Source: Paraconiothyrium sp. Pb-2020 (Eukaryota > Ascomycota > Dothideomycetes > Pleosporales > Didymosphaeriaceae). Taken from it: a DNA stretch of 64,000 nucleotides. The position numbers were made by a program, and so were the translations under genes. The notes under the pieces were generated by a model. That model made no database searches, was not told the origin of the DNA, and saw only the letters and a program-made list of their open reading frames with translations. The DNA is taken from contig JAJUBI010000004.1 of the NCBI GenBank assembly GCA_022419385.1, positions 3,639,286 through 3,703,285 of the forward strand, given 5' to 3'. This document shows, in pieces, positions 1-10,818 of this stretch. Every line of letters starts with the position of its first letter. Positions within the stretch are counted from its first letter, which is position 1.

Positions 1-220
1 GGGAAGCGGGAAAGAAGAGTCAGAGTCTCCATGATCAGCTCGTAGTAAAGATGCGGCAAACAAGTCTCAATTGTGCGCCGCAGATATGAACACGGCTGTC
101 ACGTGCAGCGGCTTACCTCGGAAATCGGCCGTGCGCCCTGCATGTTGCTCCACCAAAAAGTTGGTGGCCGAGATTTGCGAAACTTCAGACCCCGCCGAGC
201 CAGAACAACAGCAACGCAAC

Positions 221-2686
221 ATGGCCGACGATGGCATGCTACTTAACTTTTCCATACCGGACAGTGGAATATTAAATAAGCCGCAGTTCAAGGGAGGAAA
301 TTGGAAACAGCGACAGACCGCGAAGAAGGCAGCCGCGCACTGGCACACGAAAGCTACTGAGCGGTTGACGGGAGTAAGAGCACCAAAGGCCCCCTTACCA
401 CTGTCAGTCAATGCAACGGATGTGAATCGCACGGCATTAGGCCCGCGCCCCGCACGACCTCACCGATCGCCTGAGTACGATAACGACCGGCCGGCGAAGA
501 GACCTAAAGTTAGTGGAGGCGAGCATAAGAAGCCTGAGGACGATGGAGCTACGGCAGACTTCCGACCGCACTCAGATGCGAGTGTCATAAAGAATCCAGC
601 AGCCAAGCAGGATGCGTCCAAGGGTGGCAAGCAGATCATCTCATCGCTTTTTTCGTTCAATCCTACCTCGACTACCCAAACGCAACCGACAAAGATGACC
701 GAAGAAGATGCACCGATCGAACCATCAAATGCGCCCCTCACCAGCGAACTCGACACGTTCACCTCGCTCGGCATATCACCCACCCTTGCCGCACATCTGC
801 TCAAGAAGATGGAATTGAAAGCACCTACCGCGATTCAGAAGGCAGCCGTCGCACAACTGATAAAAGATGATTCGGACGCTTTTATACAGGCCGAAACTGG
901 TTCAGGAAAGACATTGGCCTATCTGCTGCCGATTGTGCAGAGACTGATGGAACTGTCGGCCAACATGAAGAAGCGGAAGGTAGACGAATCTGTATCTCGA
1001 GATTCCGGACTTTTTGCGATAATTCTGGCACCGACGCGCGAACTTAGCAAGCAGATCGCTAATGTTCTGGACAACCTACTCAGATGCGCGCATTGGCTGG
1101 TTGCGACGACTGTGATAGGTGGTGAGAAGAAGAAGTCGGAAAAAGCCCGGTTACGGAAGGGTATCAACGTTCTGGTCGCAACCCCTGGACGTCTCGCAGA
1201 CCATCTGGAACACACCAAAGCCCTGGATGTGAGCAATGTGAGATGGTTGGTGCTTGACGAAGGAGATAGACTCATGGAGCTTGGCTTTGAAGATGAAATC
1301 CAAAAGATCGTCAGCAATCTCAATCTCCGCATGAGGGCACATAAGGACGAGGCCGCGAGAATTCCGGGGTTGCCTACGAAGCGCACCACGGTTCTATGTT
1401 CAGCAACTATGAAGCTGGATGTGGAACGCCTGGGCGAGATTAGCTTGAAGGATGCTGTGCACATACGGGCTAATCCTGCCGACAGGACGGAGGACGATGC
1501 GGCCGATAAGGACCAAGCATTCCTTGCCCCGGCCCAGCTCAAGCAGTCCTTCGCTGTTGTAGCCCCCAAGCTGCGACTGGTCTCTCTTATCAGTTTCTTG
1601 AAGCGCGCCTTTGCCCGCAAGGGCTCCGTTATGAAGGCGATAGTCTTCATCTCCTGCGCTGACTCCGTCGATTTTCATTTTGATATACTTACGAGCAATC
1701 TTGAGGAAGAGACGGTGCCAAGGGAGGACACGAAAGAAGAGAAAGACGAGGAGGTTGAGGAAAAGAAATCCAAGAAGAAGCCAGTGGTGCAGGCCGATCC
1801 GACAAAGATAGCGGTGACGCACGCTGAATCGCCTTCCCTTTCGCCGCATACGCACAAAGTCACAACTTATCGTCTTCACGGCTCTCTGCCTCAGTCCCTC
1901 CGTACCTCGACTCTTGCGCATTTCACTAAGAATAACGAGCCGGCGGTACTATTGGCGACCGATGTTGCCTCTCGTGGCCTGGATCTGCCCAATGTTGATC
2001 TAGTGGTTGAATTCGATCCTGCGTTTGCGCGTGAAGACCATCTGCATCGCATTGGGCGAACAGCTCGTGCAGGCCGGGATGGGCGCGCGTGTATCTTCCT
2101 TATGCCGGGCTGCGAAGAAGGCTACGTCGACATTTTGAAGAGCGACAGGAAAGACGGCGAAACCGGCATCCACATTGGCCGCCAGGATGCCGATGAAATT
2201 CTCAAGAAGGGGCTCGTAACATCCGGCGTGTTGAAGGACAAGACCGAGTACATGGAGAAAGCAACCGACCTTCAATTAGCTGTCGAACGCTGGGCCCTCG
2301 CCTCTCCAGCACGGTTAGAAAGCGCCCGACGAGCTTATCAAAGTCACGTCCGCGCCTACGCTACCCACGTTGCGGCCGAAAGAGGGTATTTCGATATCAA
2401 ACAACTTCACCTTGGTCACTTGGCGAAAGCTTTCGCGCTCAGAGAGCGCCCAAGTGGGATGAAGGTGCCGGGTCTCAGGACGGGAGCTGGGCGCGAGAGT
2501 AAGAAGCCGGCGAAGATTCGAGGTGCCGCAACGGGTGCCAATAAGGGCGCAGTGGCTACCAAGGCCGCGTTGGATGATACTAAGGTGGATGATACAGAAG
2601 AGGCAGCGAAAATGCGGAAGGCTGTGAGAGCGCGGGAGAAGTTCATGCGGCACGCGGGAATGGCTGATGAGTTCAACTTGGGGTAG
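221..2686 (+). CDS. DBP7: ATP-dependent RNA helicase Dbp7 (DEAD-box, 60S ribosome biogenesis)
   Basis: An 821-residue DEAD-box helicase of the nucleolar Dbp7 family, which remodels pre-60S particles during rRNA maturation. Visible motifs in order: Q-motif region (APTAIQ), Walker A AETGSGKT near residues 223-230, PTREL, TPGRL, motif II as DEGD near 346-349 (the D-E-G-D variant is typical of Dbp7), SAT near 394-396, an acidic/lysine insert before motif V, ATDVASRGLD, and HRIGRTARAGR near 609. The start at 221 (MADDGMLLNF) matches where the family normally begins. The frame stays open upstream with another ATG at 86, so a longer N-terminus is possible. There is no intron. RAD18 follows on the same strand. 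Confidence 0.93.
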   Translation: MADDGMLLNFSIPDSGILNKPQFKGGNWKQRQTAKKAAAHWHTKATERLTGVRAPKAPLPLSVNATDVNRTALGPRPARPHRSPEYDNDRPAKRPKVSGGEHKKPEDDGATADFRPHSDASVIKNPAAKQDASKGGKQIISSLFSFNPTSTTQTQPTKMTEEDAPIEPSNAPLTSELDTFTSLGISPTLAAHLLKKMELKAPTAIQKAAVAQLIKDDSDAFIQAETGSGKTLAYLLPIVQRLMELSANMKKRKVDESVSRDSGLFAIILAPTRELSKQIANVLDNLLRCAHWLVATTVIGGEKKKSEKARLRKGINVLVATPGRLADHLEHTKALDVSNVRWLVLDEGDRLMELGFEDEIQKIVSNLNLRMRAHKDEAARIPGLPTKRTTVLCSATMKLDVERLGEISLKDAVHIRANPADRTEDDAADKDQAFLAPAQLKQSFAVVAPKLRLVSLISFLKRAFARKGSVMKAIVFISCADSVDFHFDILTSNLEEETVPREDTKEEKDEEVEEKKSKKKPVVQADPTKIAVTHAESPSLSPHTHKVTTYRLHGSLPQSLRTSTLAHFTKNNEPAVLLATDVASRGLDLPNVDLVVEFDPAFAREDHLHRIGRTARAGRDGRACIFLMPGCEEGYVDILKSDRKDGETGIHIGRQDADEILKKGLVTSGVLKDKTEYMEKATDLQLAVERWALASPARLESARRAYQSHVRAYATHVAAERGYFDIKQLHLGHLAKAFALRERPSGMKVPGLRTGAGRESKKPAKIRGAATGANKGAVATKAALDDTKVDDTEEAAKMRKAVRAREKFMRHAGMADEFNLG

Positions 2687-3130
2687 ATTACATGATACCA
2701 ATCATTGCTTCGTGCGCATTTTCCTAAGAATATACTGCAACGTGCCCATGCGACGCGAACTGAAAATATCAGTTGGTGTTAGACCTCGTACGTCTTTCAC
2801 CTTGCCCTGCCTGTCCAGCTCAACTTGCAGCGACGCACCTGCCCTTACTCACGAAAACCCAACTTCCTCACTCAACGCGCGGTCTGGAAGCGCTCTTTCC
2901 ACCGAGAAGCATCTTCGACAATGGCACGACAGTCGACACTCGTCTTTTTTCCATCTCCGCAAGTTCCAAACCCCGTACAGAATGACAAAGCACCGAATGC
3001 GGCAGGATCGACAAACTGCGAGACAAAGACATCACGTGAATGCGAGTCGCCAATCGCGTCCGCCGACGCGCCGTCGACGCCGCCTCCATCCCAGCTTTTT
3101 GCAGCGCCTTTACCTCCCGCCACGTTCGCA

Positions 3131-4605
3131 ATGGAGTCGTCTTTTGGATTACCTGATTCTACAGACTGGCTTACGACATCCCTCCCCGCTTTCGAGCCTC
3201 TCGAAGCCGCCCTCCGCTGTGAAGTGTGCAAAGAATTCTACAACAACCCCGTCATAACCTCGTGCGCGCATACCTTCTGCTCTCTATGCATACGAAGGTG
3301 CATTGCGATGGACGGCAAATGCCCCGCGTGCAAGTCTGCCTGCCAAGCTGACAAACTGCAACCGAACATCGCGGTGCGTGAGATCGCGACGAAGTTCCAA
3401 GATGCGCGTCCAAAAGCGCTAGAACTAGCGCGTGCGAAGCTGAATGATGACGGTGAGACAATCACCCCGGCTAGCGGACGGAAGAGGAAGCGCGAGGTGA
3501 CGGATGGAGAAGAGGAGGGGAGAAGAACGACACGGTCAAGACAGACGAGGCGAAGTAACAGGCTTGGCAACGAGGACAGCATAACGGACGGTATGTCTGT
3601 GGTAATACCGGATAGCGACGAGGAGAAGGAGGATGAGTATATACCGGAGGGCATGGTGCCGTGTCCGATATGTAAGAAGCCTATGAAGGAAGAGGCGGTC
3701 TTCAACCACATACCGGTCTGTCCAGCCGCGCAAGAAGACGACGGGGCGCGCAAGACAAGGTCGAGGTAGGCATCATCGCAAGGCAAGGCTGGAGTAGTTG
3801 CTAAGACCATCACAGGAAGAACGACGCCTTTCCAAACCCACTGCAAACGCGAAAGAAAGACAGTGGACCACCGCCGACACGTCTTTCCGGGCTCCACTAC
3901 CCGATGCTAAACGATAAGGCATTGAGAAAGAAGTTGCAAGAACTGGGCATACCTTCTTGGGGAACGAAACCACAATTGGTGAAACGACATCAGGAATGGT
4001 TAAATATCTACAACTCGAACTGCGATGCGTCGGACACTGCAAGAAAGTCGAAACGAGAATTGTTGAGGGAGTTAGAAGAGTGGGAACGTATACAAGGCGG
4101 TAGGGCGAACCCCAAAGAATCACACATAATGCAAAAAGACTTCGATGGGCAAAACCACGCCACGGCCCATAAGGACCAGTTCAATGATCTGATCGCCAAC
4201 GCGAGAAAGCGCGCAAAAACGGCCCTGAAACCGAGCGAGGAGAAAGGGCATATCGCTCTTAATGGCAACTATGGTACCGATCCACAACCTCCACATTCCC
4301 ATAGCACAAACCCCACTCCAGACCCACCGCACCCTTACAAAAATAACGAGTCCGCGCTCGCGACTATAAGGCAAAAAGTGGAGGAAGCGAACCGTACCAA
4401 CTCTGTCTTCCCACCCTTGAACCACAACATCGAAGATGCGAACTTGAAGGCAGCGCAGGATGCAGCCCTGCAAGAGCCGGAGGTACTAGTAGGCTTCGCA
4501 TCCTCCGCTGAAAATCCGCTTGGGAGTCCAACAAGGAAGGTGCCAATGTTTAGGATGCCAGAGGAGCCGGTTGTTGATGTGGAGAGTTCGACCACGACGC
4601 AGTAG
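3131..4605 (+). CDS. RAD18: Postreplication repair E3 ubiquitin ligase Rad18
   Basis: Two exons, 3131..3765 and 3816..4605, encode about 474 residues. The 50-nt intron has GTAGGC at the donor, CACAG at the acceptor and a GCTAAGAC branch; splicing restores frame between two separately open stretches. Rad18 with Rad6 monoubiquitinates PCNA at stalled forks. Visible domains: a C3HC4 RING from Cys30 to about residue 69 (CEVC...CAHTFCSLC...CPAC), a Rad18-type UBZ finger near 178-198 (CPIC...H...C), and a SAP domain near 242-280 (ALRKKLQELGIPSWG). Upstream in-frame ATGs exist from about 2825, but MESSFGLPD at 3131 matches the conserved fungal N-terminus. The tail is low in conservation. Confidence 0.92.
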
Positions 4606-4883
4606 GTACTTGGACATTGTGGAACCCTGACTAATGGATATATTGGCCATTATGGGGTTCTTTCCACGTGCTTCGATATGTACACGTATGCAGGTACCCT
4701 TTTATTGCTTTATCTGCGCATTACCACGGTTCAGTCTTACAGTCCATTCCCATCTTGTCCCCCGAAATACGCAACTCCTTCTTCAAACTAGTGATCGATC
4801 CTGCGTGCTCGCATATCTGTTCCATGCACTGCAATCTCACGCGCTCGTATCCTAGAACAAGTCCACCCACACCACACTTAGCA

Positions 4884-6224
4884 ATGGAGCACGCAGTCGC
4901 TGCCGAGCACGCACGCGCCATGGAGCATCTCAATCAAAACGACCACGGGGTCACTCCTATCTCCCCTGAAAGTAATCCCTCGTCGCCGCCACCACCGTGT
5001 AATCGGCACAGCCACGACGTCCCTCGCGCGAGGTCTCATTCGCCGATCAGAGGAGTGAAGCCTGCACAGTCGCTAGGGCTAGGGAGAAAGAGTAGGGTTC
5101 CGGAAAAGGTGTTGAATCCTACTATGCAAGACTTTTGTGTTAACAACGGTGAGGGTCCTTCAGCAGAAAGGGAAAAAGACAGAAGTAAAAGGAACGATTT
5201 GAAAGCATATGTGGTCGATGAGGCGGAGGAGTTGGCTAGGAGTATTGGGCAAAACCGGAATGTGGGAGATGGACTTGCTGGTCCGAGCAAAGCAGCACCA
5301 CTGATTATTGAAAGTGCGAAACTAGAGCGCACACCAACACCCTTCCCCTTCACCAAGACAAACAGGAAAGGGAAAGACCCAATGAGAATCTCGCCCACCG
5401 AAAAGAAAGACAAATTCAACACTGCTCCAGCGCGGCTGGAGCCCATATCTTTGCCCACTATGTTCGCCATTTCTTCTCCCTCTCCTCGCCCATCAAGCGT
5501 TAGGTTGGGTCTGGAAAAGGGCACGGTAGTCAACTTTCCTTCACAAGAGGAAGTTGACAGTTGGCGCGTTGAATTAGACGCCTCCACCACCTCCAGGCAT
5601 CCTGGCTTCGTCACTCCAGGTCGCCCCTATCGCCGCTTCTGTGACTCACCGCTGAATAACTTTAAATCACCGAAGGAACTCTGGATGCGGAATATCGACA
5701 GCGTTGTTGCGCCTTCGATCTCGCCTTGCCCCGCCCCTTTTCCTCTTGCGCCCACGGAGCTCCGGTATAGAGATTTCTACTCTCCTCTCGTGGGGCGCTC
5801 GCCACTCAATGAAGAGAGTTTGGGGATTGCTTCGCCAGTGAGCACAGAGCGCTTCTATGGTATGCCAGATTACCGGGGGGGCATGGATAGCCCCGGCCCT
5901 CCTCCCAGAAAGATGAGGTTGAAGAGGCGTGCCAGTTCTGTGAGCGAAACACGTAAGGCTCTACCTCCGAAAAAGCCTCTTGAAATGGCAGAGATGGATC
6001 GGGACCGAAATCAAAGCATAGAGAATGGGGAAGACCGGGAGAATGGGCAAGGCTTGACTGGAAGGTTGAAGCTGTTGTTCAAGAGATTGTGGAATAAGGA
6101 AGCTGATGATAAAGGAGAGGTGCAGGCAAGAAGGATAGGGGCTGCTACTAAGATGCTGAAGAGTAGGATTGCAAAGTCGGGACATTCCATCAGTAGGATC
6201 ATCGGGAGGGTTAGAAATGGTTGA
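4884..6224 (+). CDS. Orphan protein, Ser/Pro-rich and basic
   Basis: An intronless 446-residue ORF with no family I recognise. The chosen start (MEHAVAAEHARAMEH) lies after a leader-like stretch; the frame is open further upstream to about 4668 but that part does not look coding. The protein is rich in Ser, Pro, Arg and Lys and looks mostly disordered. It has short proline-directed segments (SPIRG, SPSPRPSS, SPLNNFKSP) that could be kinase sites. A basic amphipathic C-terminus carries LKLLFKRLWNKE. It is co-directional with RAD18, which ends 278 bp upstream. The steady codon bias and length make it a likely real gene; function unknown. Confidence 0.65.
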   Translation: MEHAVAAEHARAMEHLNQNDHGVTPISPESNPSSPPPPCNRHSHDVPRARSHSPIRGVKPAQSLGLGRKSRVPEKVLNPTMQDFCVNNGEGPSAEREKDRSKRNDLKAYVVDEAEELARSIGQNRNVGDGLAGPSKAAPLIIESAKLERTPTPFPFTKTNRKGKDPMRISPTEKKDKFNTAPARLEPISLPTMFAISSPSPRPSSVRLGLEKGTVVNFPSQEEVDSWRVELDASTTSRHPGFVTPGRPYRRFCDSPLNNFKSPKELWMRNIDSVVAPSISPCPAPFPLAPTELRYRDFYSPLVGRSPLNEESLGIASPVSTERFYGMPDYRGGMDSPGPPPRKMRLKRRASSVSETRKALPPKKPLEMAEMDRDRNQSIENGEDRENGQGLTGRLKLLFKRLWNKEADDKGEVQARRIGAATKMLKSRIAKSGHSISRIIGRVRNG

Positions 6225-7113
6225 GATGATGACATTGGACAGAAAAACCTTCTATTACTACAGAAATGAGATTGTGTTCACTGGGTACATCGTTGGACAG
6301 GAAGTTGGATCAGAACACGGACGCCAGGCTTTCGGTGCGTCGCGTGGAAGTCGTGAGGGAATGCAGTCAGGTGGCAAGCTAAGCAGCAATAACTCAAAAG
6401 AGCTGAGAAGGACGGGCCATTTGTATGGATATGGGATATGGGATATGGAAACAGAAGCAGAACGCGGTACAGGGTATTCGAGAAGACATGGCTTACTGAG
6501 ATGTATACTCGGCCTGTGCGTACAGTGGTGACGTACGTGACAGCGTCCTGGATAATGTAGCCGTTCGAGCTTAAACGCTAGTGAGTCCTTGGATTGATAG
6601 ATACCAAAGACCTCCAGGGGGAAGATCAGGACTTTTGAGGCATTTCAGTCAACATTCGCCTCCTGAACGTACCAGAATCATCTTCGCAGCGCTCATATTA
6701 CTCGTGCGATCACTTTTATCACGCCTGAGCCTCAAGTAGCTACTCCACGCAGGTTGGTACCTGTCATGTGACTCGTAAACGAGCACCCAAGTCGCACCTG
6801 ATAGCATGTGTATCGTCGGTCCATTGTTTGACGACCGCATCCGTACTCGGTGCTACAACTCGTTTCTGTAGCGATCTGTTGACATTAGTTCGAGTGCTAG
6901 CCAACCCCGAGACAGTGGTTCGAGTATCAGCGGCTCCCAACAGAGCGTCGATGATCGAGCTACGTAGCTCGTGGCACGTTGGCTTTGCGTCTCCAATATC
7001 GGAGCTACCACATACCTTTTCCGCACTCCTTTCTCTGACACTCACTTCAATCTTGGCGTAACCTCACCGAGCCTCCCAAGACGACGTCTACAACAGGATT
7101 CCCGCTTTTTACC
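6225..7113. other. Intergenic, no gene seen
   Basis: About 0.9 kb without a supportable gene. Short ORFs on both strands here look random. A small GGATAT-type microsatellite occurs near 6424-6450. The last 100 bp are probably the promoter and leader of the small membrane protein gene that starts at 7114. Confidence 0.5.
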
Positions 7114-7639
7114 ATGTCCTTCGAAACTGTAGCCTCGCGTACCGCTCATAACACGACCGCAGCCTTCTTCGTCTACACGGCACTCGTTACTTCCTTGCTA
7201 TCCCCAACGATCACCTCTGCAGCACCCGCGCTGCCCTCAAGCACCACAGCAGCAATATCAGTCCAGCAAGCCTTAGCCAAGGGACACATTGGCATACCAC
7301 CGTGGACAGATGACCCTTCAAACAAATGGCAACCGGACGAGCATCGCGCAGACGAGCTCAGGTTCTACAAGGAGTTGATATTGACCTTTGGGATATTTGG
7401 TATGGCGATCGGGGTGATGTGGTTGTGGTCGCTGTGCACGTGAGTCAATTGTAATCTTTGAGCATTGAAAGGGTGGTAACCTGTTTGATAGGTGCTGGTT
7501 GCGCGGCGATTGCTTCTGGCACTGTGACAAGGGGACATGCTGGGGAGCGCGTCGAAAGTGGGGGAAGATGAAGACGAATAAGCACGGCTATCGTAAAGAG
7601 AGCTGTCGTCGGGATAATGAGGGTTGGCGATACGAATAA
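7114..7639 (+). CDS. Small single-pass membrane protein, Cys/Arg-rich tail
   Basis: Exons 7114..7439 and 7492..7639, about 157 residues. The intron has GTGAGT at the donor and TTTGATAG at the acceptor, with a GGTAAC branch; without it the ORF stops right after the membrane segment. The N-terminus looks like a signal sequence (AAFFVYTALVTSLLSP, then SAAPALP). A helix near residues 88-106 (LTFGIFGMAIGVMWLWS) is followed by a short tail rich in Cys, Trp, Lys and Arg. Exon 2 is open only in the spliced phase, which supports the model. No family recognised. A second intron-like segment begins one base after the stop codon. Confidence 0.6.
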
Positions 7640-7640
7640 G

Positions 7641-7710
7641 GTAAGCATTATTCATCAAGGCGGCCAGAGGCGAGATTCTGCTAGCAGTATGCTGCTAATC
7701 ACTTTCCTAG
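7641..7710 (+). other. Likely 3'-UTR intron of the small membrane protein gene
   Basis: A 70-nt segment with a strong donor (GTAAGC), a GCTAATC branch near 7693 and a CTTTCCTAG acceptor, starting one base after the TAA stop of the gene ending at 7639. It is either an intron in the 3' UTR or part of an alternative 3' exon. Confidence 0.45.
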
Positions 7711-8531
7711 GTTTCACGCTACATGATCAGCGATTCTTCATGGTTTGCTACCTGTCGGTAGCATATTTGCCAAGCAGATGGAAGGAAGACCCGGAGATAA
7801 CCCAATACCAGAAGCAAGAGAATGTGTGATACGAATAGAAGTCGGTCCAAGTGTCACAGCCTCTCCAAAGAGTATACGCATAGGTGATACTCTGGCCGGA
7901 TCCAAATGTGTCCACGAAGTATCCAGTCGCAATCGAGAAAGGTTACAATTTGAATCGAAAGCAAACATTCAGAAGTCCCGTGCATTGGAACACCGAAGAA
8001 AAAGTCTACAAGAGTTGTAATTAGGTGTCTGTGAAGGATCTCACAGATGACCGACACTGCCTCTCGTCGCACGGATAAACGCCCTTTCTCCTTTATTATG
8101 ACCCGTCTCGCTCACGGGCCGATGCTCGGTTGAAACGCGTCTGTATGGCCCACACTTACTTGTTCCATAACGCCCGACTGGGAAAGGTCACGTGAAAGCG
8201 CATTCACCTGCGCTGCAGGTACGCGACACTTACCATTCGCGATAGTTCCTTGGCACAGGAATCAATGCGTGCGAGCGTGTCTGTGTACTTAAAGTCTACT
8301 GTCTCACCCACTGCGGTAAACTACTTCCATCAACGCTTGCTTTATTTCAGCAGCACCGCGCTCGAAGCTTCAGCATCACACAGCAAGCCATCGGGCCCTC
8401 CCCACGACCCACACCACCCTCTCTTGGAAAAGATCTCAACGAGTTCTACCTAGCCTCTGCTGTTAACAGCATGCTTACCGAGAGTACTGCTTTGCATCAT
8501 TCGTTAGCGTAGACAACTGGCTTCTGTCACC
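7711..8531. other. Intergenic, promoter of the next gene
   Basis: About 0.8 kb with no supportable ORF. The 8200-8531 part has C/T-rich tracts typical of an ascomycete promoter and 5' leader, ending in a good context before the ATG at 8532 (TCACC). Confidence 0.45.
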
Positions 8532-10700
8532 ATGTCTTCAGCCTCCCACCCAACTGCGCGCAAGCGCCCTATGTCTGGAAATCAAGGTACGAGCACAATG
8601 CATGACATCTCACCACGCGCCAGACTGATGGCCGTTGTAAAAGCAGAACGAGACATCGACTCCTCCTTAGACACTAGCTCCGAAACAGAGTCTGAGAACG
8701 AAGACCAGTCCGTGCCCCGGGTCAAGCGACGGCGAGTAGCAGAAGATGAACTCCCCTCTCGACCGAGGAATGGTTACGGTCAGCGACCATGGCATGGCCC
8801 CACACGAGCACATCCTAGGAACCGGACGCGGTATCATAACAAGAAGCCCTGGCCCAACTCTTTCAACTTGACAATCAGTGTCGCCCGGGATATGGTATAT
8901 AGGCAAGGTCTAGATATCTGGACACTATCTCACCCGCAACGCGTAGTGATCAAGAAGTTACTTGATGCTGATGAATGGCACAAGAAACAGGCGGAGCAAC
9001 AAGCTACCCAACCGGCCGAAGCTACAGCAGCTTCGTCTACTCCGCCGTCTCGACAGCGTGCTGAGGATGTGTTCCCTGGACAGATCCCTGTCGGCAAGAA
9101 GACTTTGCAATGGGATCGTAACGAGAAGGCCGAGGGTATGGCGGGTCATTACAACAAGCTTCAGTTCCAACGGCCTTTATACGATGAAGGCTTCGAAGTC
9201 GCAGATCTTCAGGATAAGACTAACCTGGAGCTTGCAAAGATGTGGCATGAGTATCGCGATGAGCATTACCCTCTCCAGGGAATTGACCAGCAAGGAGACG
9301 ATGCAGAAGACGATGATGAGGCTTCTAATGTGCTTGACGAACTTGGAGACTCCCCCAAGGGGGCTGAAGCGACTACCGGTGCACCAATAAGCATGGCGGT
9401 AATGTATTCACCTCAGGAGTCTGGAGCATTAGATGGTCACATTAACACAGACGTTGTGTCGGAAAGTTCCACGCGGGACTTGACAAATCCCTCCAGTACA
9501 ATCCGAACAACTGCGTCCGATCCTGTGCCAACTCAGACTACCAACAACAGCACTCTGCCAAACCATCCGGCAGCGGTCCCTGTGACTGGGAAGTCGGCAC
9601 TTCAGTCTTTTCCCCAGACAAGCACTCGGGGCAACGGAAAGGGGCAACATGCGCAAGAGACAACCCGCCGTGTAGCTCTTGCCGCTCGGGTCGACCGTTA
9701 TCCCTTGCAACTACAGGGTAATAACAACGGTATGGCTTTTTCGATGGATCTCGATTTAGCGGCTTTCACCATCAAGTCGAAGTACAATCGAAACATGACG
9801 CAACAGCTGCTGAAGGATTATGGTTTGCTGCCATCGGACCACCGGACAAAATATAAGACACACCTGGCGCTCGCTGAATATCTTGTTGAGCAGCGAGATA
9901 AACTTACCAATGACGGTACTGCATTCCAGGCACCTTGGACTAATGATCGCCTTGAACAATATGTTGCTTCCCAGGAAGCACAAGGAGCGATCCCTCCAAT
10001 TAACTCTGTGCCTGGAGGCGGTCCGACTGGTGCCCAGGTGTCGCAGCTGCCACCCTCGCAGACGTCGAATAACGGCACCACCACCACTGTTGCTTCCTCT
10101 GATACCAATAATCGGCCAAGCTCAGCCACCAAGAAGCGCGACCGGGAGGAAGAAGATCAGGCCGATGCCGGCGTGGAGGCATCCCCCCAGAAGCGGCCAC
10201 GAAAGATGGCTAAGACCATAGAGGCTGCTCAGGCCACTTCCCAAGAACAACACGTTTCATCTGGTTATGTAGCGACTGCGTATGGTTTGCCCTTTCAGTC
10301 CTCTCTAGGACAAACTGGACTTGAGTATCAGCAGCCTTCGGACTCCAGCGCGTACGCATCGTCTTTCCAAGACGTTGCCCAGCACGTGCCTGACCAGCAT
10401 GAGCTGTATCAGCAGGCCTGGGGCCCTATCCAAGATCCCTATACCGAACCAATCTATGGGCAACCGCAGTATGAAGTTCAGCCCTCATGGTCGTACCTGG
10501 AGCAGCCAATCTACGATCAGCAGCCTGCATATCAGGGCTACACTATCTACGACAATGGGTACCAGCCATATCAGGCGCCTCCTTCTCTGCCTCCTCAGGC
10601 GCCTGTGTCGGCATACACAATGCCTGCAGCGCCTGGTGCTTCCGACATGATCCACCCGCCTGACACAGATATCCCATTTGATCCCACGCTGCTTGAATAG
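8532..10700 (+). CDS. Large orphan, probably nuclear, with Y/Q/P-rich C-terminus
   Basis: An intronless 722-residue ORF. The N-terminal 80 residues are acidic/Ser-rich and end in a basic cluster (VKRRRVAEDE) resembling a nuclear localisation signal; a second one (PQKRPRKMAK) lies near residue 560. Two segments look folded: a helix-rich stretch near 110-145 (VARDMVYRQGLDIWTLS) and another near 415-460 (NMTQQLLKDYGLLPSD) that resembles a SAP/HeH-type two-helix unit, though this is only a guess. The last 150 residues are a low-complexity region rich in Tyr, Gln and Pro (YDQQPAYQGYTIYDNGYQPY), like prion-like or condensate-forming domains. No domain recognised with certainty. A triplicated hairpin repeat follows 120 bp downstream. 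Confidence 0.75.
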   Translation: MSSASHPTARKRPMSGNQGTSTMHDISPRARLMAVVKAERDIDSSLDTSSETESENEDQSVPRVKRRRVAEDELPSRPRNGYGQRPWHGPTRAHPRNRTRYHNKKPWPNSFNLTISVARDMVYRQGLDIWTLSHPQRVVIKKLLDADEWHKKQAEQQATQPAEATAASSTPPSRQRAEDVFPGQIPVGKKTLQWDRNEKAEGMAGHYNKLQFQRPLYDEGFEVADLQDKTNLELAKMWHEYRDEHYPLQGIDQQGDDAEDDDEASNVLDELGDSPKGAEATTGAPISMAVMYSPQESGALDGHINTDVVSESSTRDLTNPSSTIRTTASDPVPTQTTNNSTLPNHPAAVPVTGKSALQSFPQTSTRGNGKGQHAQETTRRVALAARVDRYPLQLQGNNNGMAFSMDLDLAAFTIKSKYNRNMTQQLLKDYGLLPSDHRTKYKTHLALAEYLVEQRDKLTNDGTAFQAPWTNDRLEQYVASQEAQGAIPPINSVPGGGPTGAQVSQLPPSQTSNNGTTTTVASSDTNNRPSSATKKRDREEEDQADAGVEASPQKRPRKMAKTIEAAQATSQEQHVSSGYVATAYGLPFQSSLGQTGLEYQQPSDSSAYASSFQDVAQHVPDQHELYQQAWGPIQDPYTEPIYGQPQYEVQPSWSYLEQPIYDQQPAYQGYTIYDNGYQPYQAPPSLPPQAPVSAYTMPAAPGASDMIHPPDTDIPFDPTLLE

Positions 10701-10818
10701 CCGTGTGACCTCCCGGTGCGACATTTATCCCCCCAGAGGCTTTGAAGCTTCATGACTATGAGTCGAGATGTTCACTTCTATACATTCCTTATCTGTTCGT
10801 TGGCGAAAGGTTGATTGT

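Noticed and set aside
67..2701. Several long minus-strand ORFs opposite DBP7
   Set aside because: They are antisense shadows of a strong, motif-complete helicase gene.
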